Below are positions 7,087-9,459 of a stretch of DNA of 9,459 bases, one piece after another. Positions within the stretch are counted from its first letter, which is position 1; each line of letters opens with the position of its first letter. Below the pieces are notes generated by a model. That model saw nothing but the letters and a program-made list of their open reading frames with translations. It searched no databases and had not been told where the DNA came from. The DNA lies in NCBI GenBank assembly GCA_049521915.1, contig JBEKOI010000149.1, positions 1-9,459 of the forward strand, written 5' to 3'. This stretch comes from Bog-756 sp049521915. GTDB taxonomy: Bacteria; Actinomycetota; Acidimicrobiia; Acidimicrobiales; RAAP-2. A program made the position numbers and the translations under genes.

Positions 7087-8721
7087 GTGCTGAGTACCAT
7101 GCAGGATGCTCCATTGCTGGTGAGTGGGATACTCCGCCACGGCCAGCAGGTCTACGGCGACAGTCAGGTCATCACCATCACCGGACCCGCCGGCGAGTCC
7201 GTCGAGTCCTCGTTCACAGAGGTGGCGGAACGGGCCGAGCGCATGGCCAAGGCCCTCGAGCATCTCGGGGTGGGCGACAGCGACCGGGTGGGCACTTTCT
7301 TGTGGAACAACCAGACCCACCTCGAGGCCTACCTGGCCATCCCTGGGATGGGGGCGGTCCTCCACACCCTCAACCTCCGGCTCTTCCCCGAGCAGCTCTC
7401 GTACGTGATCAATCACGCCGAGGACAAGGTAATCCTGGTCGACGCCTCACTGATCCCGCTGCTGGCCCGGGTCCGCGAACAGCTCACCACGGTCAAGCAC
7501 ATCGTGGTGGTCGGCGAGGGCGACGGCGGCCCGCTCGGGCAGACCCTCTCCTACGAGGAGCTGATCGGTGCCGAGGAACCGGGCTACGAGTGGCCCACCC
7601 TCGACGAGCGGCAGGCTGCGGCCATGTGCTACACGTCGGGGACCACCGGCAATCCGAAGGGTGTCGTCTACAGCCACCGTTCGACCTACCTGCACTCGAT
7701 GGCCATCACCTCGGCTTCCTCGCTCGGCATCAACGAATTGGACCGGGTGCTCTCCATCGTCCCCATGTTCCACGCCAACGCCTGGGGGACCCCGTACGGC
7801 TGTTTCATGACCGGCGCCGACATGGTCATGCCCCAGCAGTTCCTCCAGGCCGAGCCGCTGGCCGCCATCATCGCCCGGCACCGGCCGACGCTCTCGGCCG
7901 GGGTCCCCACCATCTGGAGCGACCTGCTGCGCCATGCGCAGAGCCACCCCGTCGACCTGTCGTCCCTGCGGATGATCACCGCCGGTGGCGCAGCCGTACC
8001 GCGTCAGCTCATCGAGAGGTTTCGGGACGAGCTCGGGATCGAGCTGGTCCAGGGGTGGGGAATGACCGAGACCAGCCCGTTGTGCTCGCTGGCCCTCCCG
8101 CCACGCGGCACGCCCCCCGAGGAGGAGATCGAGTGGCGGTCCAAGACGGGAAGGATCGTGCCCGGGGTCGAGGTCCGTGTCGCCGGCGAGGACGGTTCCA
8201 TCCTGCCCAACGACGGGACGTCGGTGGGTGAGTTCGAGGTGAGGGGGCCGTGGATCTGCGCCTCCTACTACGGTGATCCGGCCCCCGAGCGCTTCCACGA
8301 CGGATGGCTGCGCACCGGGGACATCGGCTCGCTCGACCGCCGGGGATTCATGCAGATCAGCGACCGGACCAAGGACGTGATCAAGTCCGGCGGCGAGTGG
8401 ATCTCGTCGGTCGAGCTCGAGAACGAGGTCATGGCCCATCCCGGGGTGGTCGAGGCCGCGGTCATCGCCGTGCCCGACGAGCGGTGGAGCGAGCGGCCAA
8501 TGGTGGCGGTGGTCGTCGAGGCCGAGTCGACCCTCACCGCCGACGAGCTCATCGAATTCCTGAGCGACCGGGTGAGCCGGTGGTGGCTGCCCGAGCGCTG
8601 GGTCTTCGTCGAGGAGGTGCCGAAGACCAGTGTCGGGAAGTTCGACAAGAAGGTGCTCCGGTCCCGGCACGCCGCCGGCGAGCTCGACATCGTCGAGGTC
8701 GACATCAAGACCACCCGCTGA
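7087..8721 (+). CDS. Fatty-acid--CoA ligase (AlkK/FadD-like, AMP-forming)
   Basis: A 544-residue acyl-CoA synthetase of the ANL superfamily, of normal length. It activates a fatty acid as acyl-AMP and then acyl-CoA in the cytoplasm or at the membrane, for beta-oxidation or lipid synthesis. The P-loop YTSGTTGNPKG covers residues 182-192. MITAGGAAVP and GWGMTETSP (323-331) are the acyl/adenylate-binding motifs. RTGD (409-412), DRTKDVIKSGGEWIS (426-440) and the C-terminal PKTSVGK (512-518, probable catalytic K518) complete the set. INHAEDKVILVD, MFHANAWGTPYG and the SGGEWIS stretch resemble the medium/long-chain AlkK group from memory, but chain length cannot be read from sequence. The GTG start is chosen on the ribosome binding site at 7073-7080. 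It also gives the family-like N-terminus MLSTMQDAPLLV. The gene diverges from the hydrolase and is followed four bases later by a small gene. Confidence 0.95.
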   Translation: MLSTMQDAPLLVSGILRHGQQVYGDSQVITITGPAGESVESSFTEVAERAERMAKALEHLGVGDSDRVGTFLWNNQTHLEAYLAIPGMGAVLHTLNLRLFPEQLSYVINHAEDKVILVDASLIPLLARVREQLTTVKHIVVVGEGDGGPLGQTLSYEELIGAEEPGYEWPTLDERQAAAMCYTSGTTGNPKGVVYSHRSTYLHSMAITSASSLGINELDRVLSIVPMFHANAWGTPYGCFMTGADMVMPQQFLQAEPLAAIIARHRPTLSAGVPTIWSDLLRHAQSHPVDLSSLRMITAGGAAVPRQLIERFRDELGIELVQGWGMTETSPLCSLALPPRGTPPEEEIEWRSKTGRIVPGVEVRVAGEDGSILPNDGTSVGEFEVRGPWICASYYGDPAPERFHDGWLRTGDIGSLDRRGFMQISDRTKDVIKSGGEWISSVELENEVMAHPGVVEAAVIAVPDERWSERPMVAVVVEAESTLTADELIEFLSDRVSRWWLPERWVFVEEVPKTSVGKFDKKVLRSRHAAGELDIVEVDIKTTR

Positions 8722-8725
8722 TCAG

Positions 8726-8962
8726 GTGGGCGCCGATCCGGCCGACATCGCCGAGCGGCTCTCGGGAATTGCCGACGATCTGGCCGATCTGGCCCTCGAC
8801 CGGCTGCGCCAGGCGTCCGACTCGGTGCGGTCGGGCAGCGAGCCCGATCCGTCGGTGACGGCCGAGGAGAAGCGCATCACCCGCGCCCGGCGGTCGGTCG
8901 AGAAGGCCGTGCAGTTGTTGGCGGGACCCTCATCGGCGGCCTCCTTCGACGAGGGGCCCTAG
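8726..8962 (+). CDS. Small helical hypothetical protein downstream of CoA ligase
   Basis: I do not recognise this 78-residue protein. The frame has strongly G/C-biased third positions, like its neighbours. It starts at a GTG four bases after the ligase stop and ends at TAG, so it probably shares the ligase transcript. No good ribosome binding site is visible, and it may be read by re-initiation. Residues 6-34 look like an acidic amphipathic helix (IAERLSGIADDLADLALDRL). A Ser/Pro-containing turn follows, and then a basic helix at about 46-66 (TAEEKRITRARRSVEKAVQL). The tail is flexible and Ala/Ser-rich. There are no cysteines, no membrane segment and no signal peptide. A helical hairpin or a small dimer is plausible. 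The frame also runs upstream into the ligase gene, but that extension overlaps conserved ligase codons and is not credible. Confidence 0.7.
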   Translation: MGADPADIAERLSGIADDLADLALDRLRQASDSVRSGSEPDPSVTAEEKRITRARRSVEKAVQLLAGPSSAASFDEGP

Positions 8963-9008
8963 CAAGCTCCTGACCAGGTATGTCTCTCCGCCATCGGCTC
9001 CGGGGGGG

Positions 9009-9045
9009 ACGGTTGGAGCCGCCAGGCGGACCTCCCTCCGACCGT
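9009..9045 (+). terminator. Nested stem-loop, putative terminator after the ligase operon
   Basis: ACGGTTGGAG (9009-9018) pairs with CTCCGACCGT (9036-9045), ten pairs with one G-U. Directly stacked inside it is CCGC-CAG-GCGG (9019-9029). No U tract follows. It sits 46 bases after the small gene's stop and 28 bases before the DUF222 start, where an intrinsic terminator would be expected. It could instead be a leader structure of the next gene. The remaining bases of 8963-9073 show nothing else. Confidence 0.45.
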
Positions 9046-9073
9046 TGATACACCCCGGTGATGGACTCTGCTC

Positions 9074-9459
9074 GTGGAACTGGACGACCTGGCCGAGGTG
9101 GTCGGAAGACTCAATGAGATGGACCCGTCGGCCCTGGCCGACCCGGAGTCGATCGTCGGCCTCCAGCGTCACCTGGCCAGCCTGGAGGCCATCACCAGCC
9201 GGGCCACCGCGGCCTTCGATGCGGCCGACAGCTGGGCCCCCGACGGGGCCCGCAATGCGGCAGCTTGGATCACCGCCACCTGCCGGCTCAAAAAGAGCGA
9301 GGCCAGACGCCGGGTCCGCCGGGGCCGGGAGCTCCGGTTCCTGCCCGAGACCACCCGGGCCTGGGTGGGAGGGGACATCACCGGTGCCCACGTGGACGTG
9401 ATGATCTCCCTCCGGGGCCCGGCCACCGAAGCGGCCCTGGCCAGAGACGAGGGCCTGCT
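9074..9459 (+). CDS. DUF222 (13E12-type) protein, N-terminal part, cut by window edge
   Basis: The frame is open from the GTG at 9074 to the window end, giving 128 complete codons. An in-frame TGA at 9059 limits how far upstream the start can be. The stretch DGARNAAAWITATCRLKKSEARRR (residues 57-80), followed by LPETTRAWVGGDITGAHVDVM (90-110), is the typical DUF222 pattern. There, a helical region rich in Ala/Arg precedes 'lP...aw..G.I...Hv'. In Actinomycetota such proteins usually end in an HNH nuclease domain and belong to the multi-copy 13E12 repeat family. Whether this copy has the HNH end cannot be seen. The ribosome binding site is weak (GGTGATGG, 11 bases upstream). The cellular role is unknown; mobile or repeat-associated behaviour is known for the family and is not shown here. 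Confidence 0.85.
   Translation, partial: MELDDLAEVVGRLNEMDPSALADPESIVGLQRHLASLEAITSRATAAFDAADSWAPDGARNAAAWITATCRLKKSEARRRVRRGRELRFLPETTRAWVGGDITGAHVDVMISLRGPATEAALARDEGL

Noticed and set aside
6872..7114. Minus-strand 80-codon frame with a DPGWP/DPGHT pentapeptide repeat
   Set aside because: The repeat is the same 15-base DNA array read backwards. The frame has no ribosome binding site before its ATG, overlaps the ligase start and has Pro/Arg-rich noise composition.
7447..8670. 407-codon frame antisense to the CoA ligase
   Set aside because: It is a complementary-strand shadow of conserved ligase codons without any domain signature.
8930..9391. 153-codon minus-strand frame over the DUF222 region
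   Set aside because: The opposite strand carries a clear DUF222 pattern with proper codon bias. This frame crosses the stem-loop and the intergenic gap and has no recognisable motif.

Overview
The window is dense, very GC-rich DNA with G/C-dominated third codon positions and tight gene spacing. This points to a high-GC actinomycete. The DUF222 (13E12-type) gene at the right edge and a secreted transglycosylase/NlpC protein fit Actinomycetota. An Acidimicrobiia-like host is possible, but that is an impression from gene style and not a proof. No rRNA, tRNA, CRISPR array, insertion sequence or phage gene was recognised.

Layout. Bases 1-4344 hold the 3' nine-tenths or more of gltB, the large subunit of NADPH-dependent glutamate synthase (GOGAT); its start lies left of the window. 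It overlaps gltD, the small subunit (4337-5845), by 8 bases, so the two form a translationally coupled gltBD operon. A convergent minus-strand gene (5903-6826) encodes an exported, two-domain cell-wall hydrolase: a lytic transglycosylase fused to an NlpC/P60 peptidase. The 57-base convergent gap is GC-rich and repetitive. A strong hairpin at 5908-5935 may end transcription from one or both sides.

A 260-base divergent intergenic region (6827-7086) separates the hydrolase from a plus-strand fatty-acid CoA ligase of the AlkK/FadD type (7087-8721, GTG start). This region carries four 15-base tandem repeats (6984-7043) that run into a perfect 12-base inverted repeat (7019-7030 with 7053-7064), just upstream of the ligase ribosome binding site. 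It is the most unusual non-coding structure here. Four bases after the ligase stop, a 78-residue helical protein of unknown function begins (8726-8962), probably in the same operon. A nested stem-loop (9009-9045) then separates it from the 5' part of a DUF222 gene (9074 to the window edge).

Function. gltBD makes glutamate from glutamine and 2-oxoglutarate and is core nitrogen assimilation. The hydrolase cuts peptidoglycan glycan strands and stem peptides. The ligase activates fatty acids for beta-oxidation or lipid synthesis. Nothing in the sequence links these three units beyond adjacency. I found no clear evidence of a novel multi-gene system. The items most worth a second look are the repeat-plus-dyad element before the ligase and the small orphan gene behind it.
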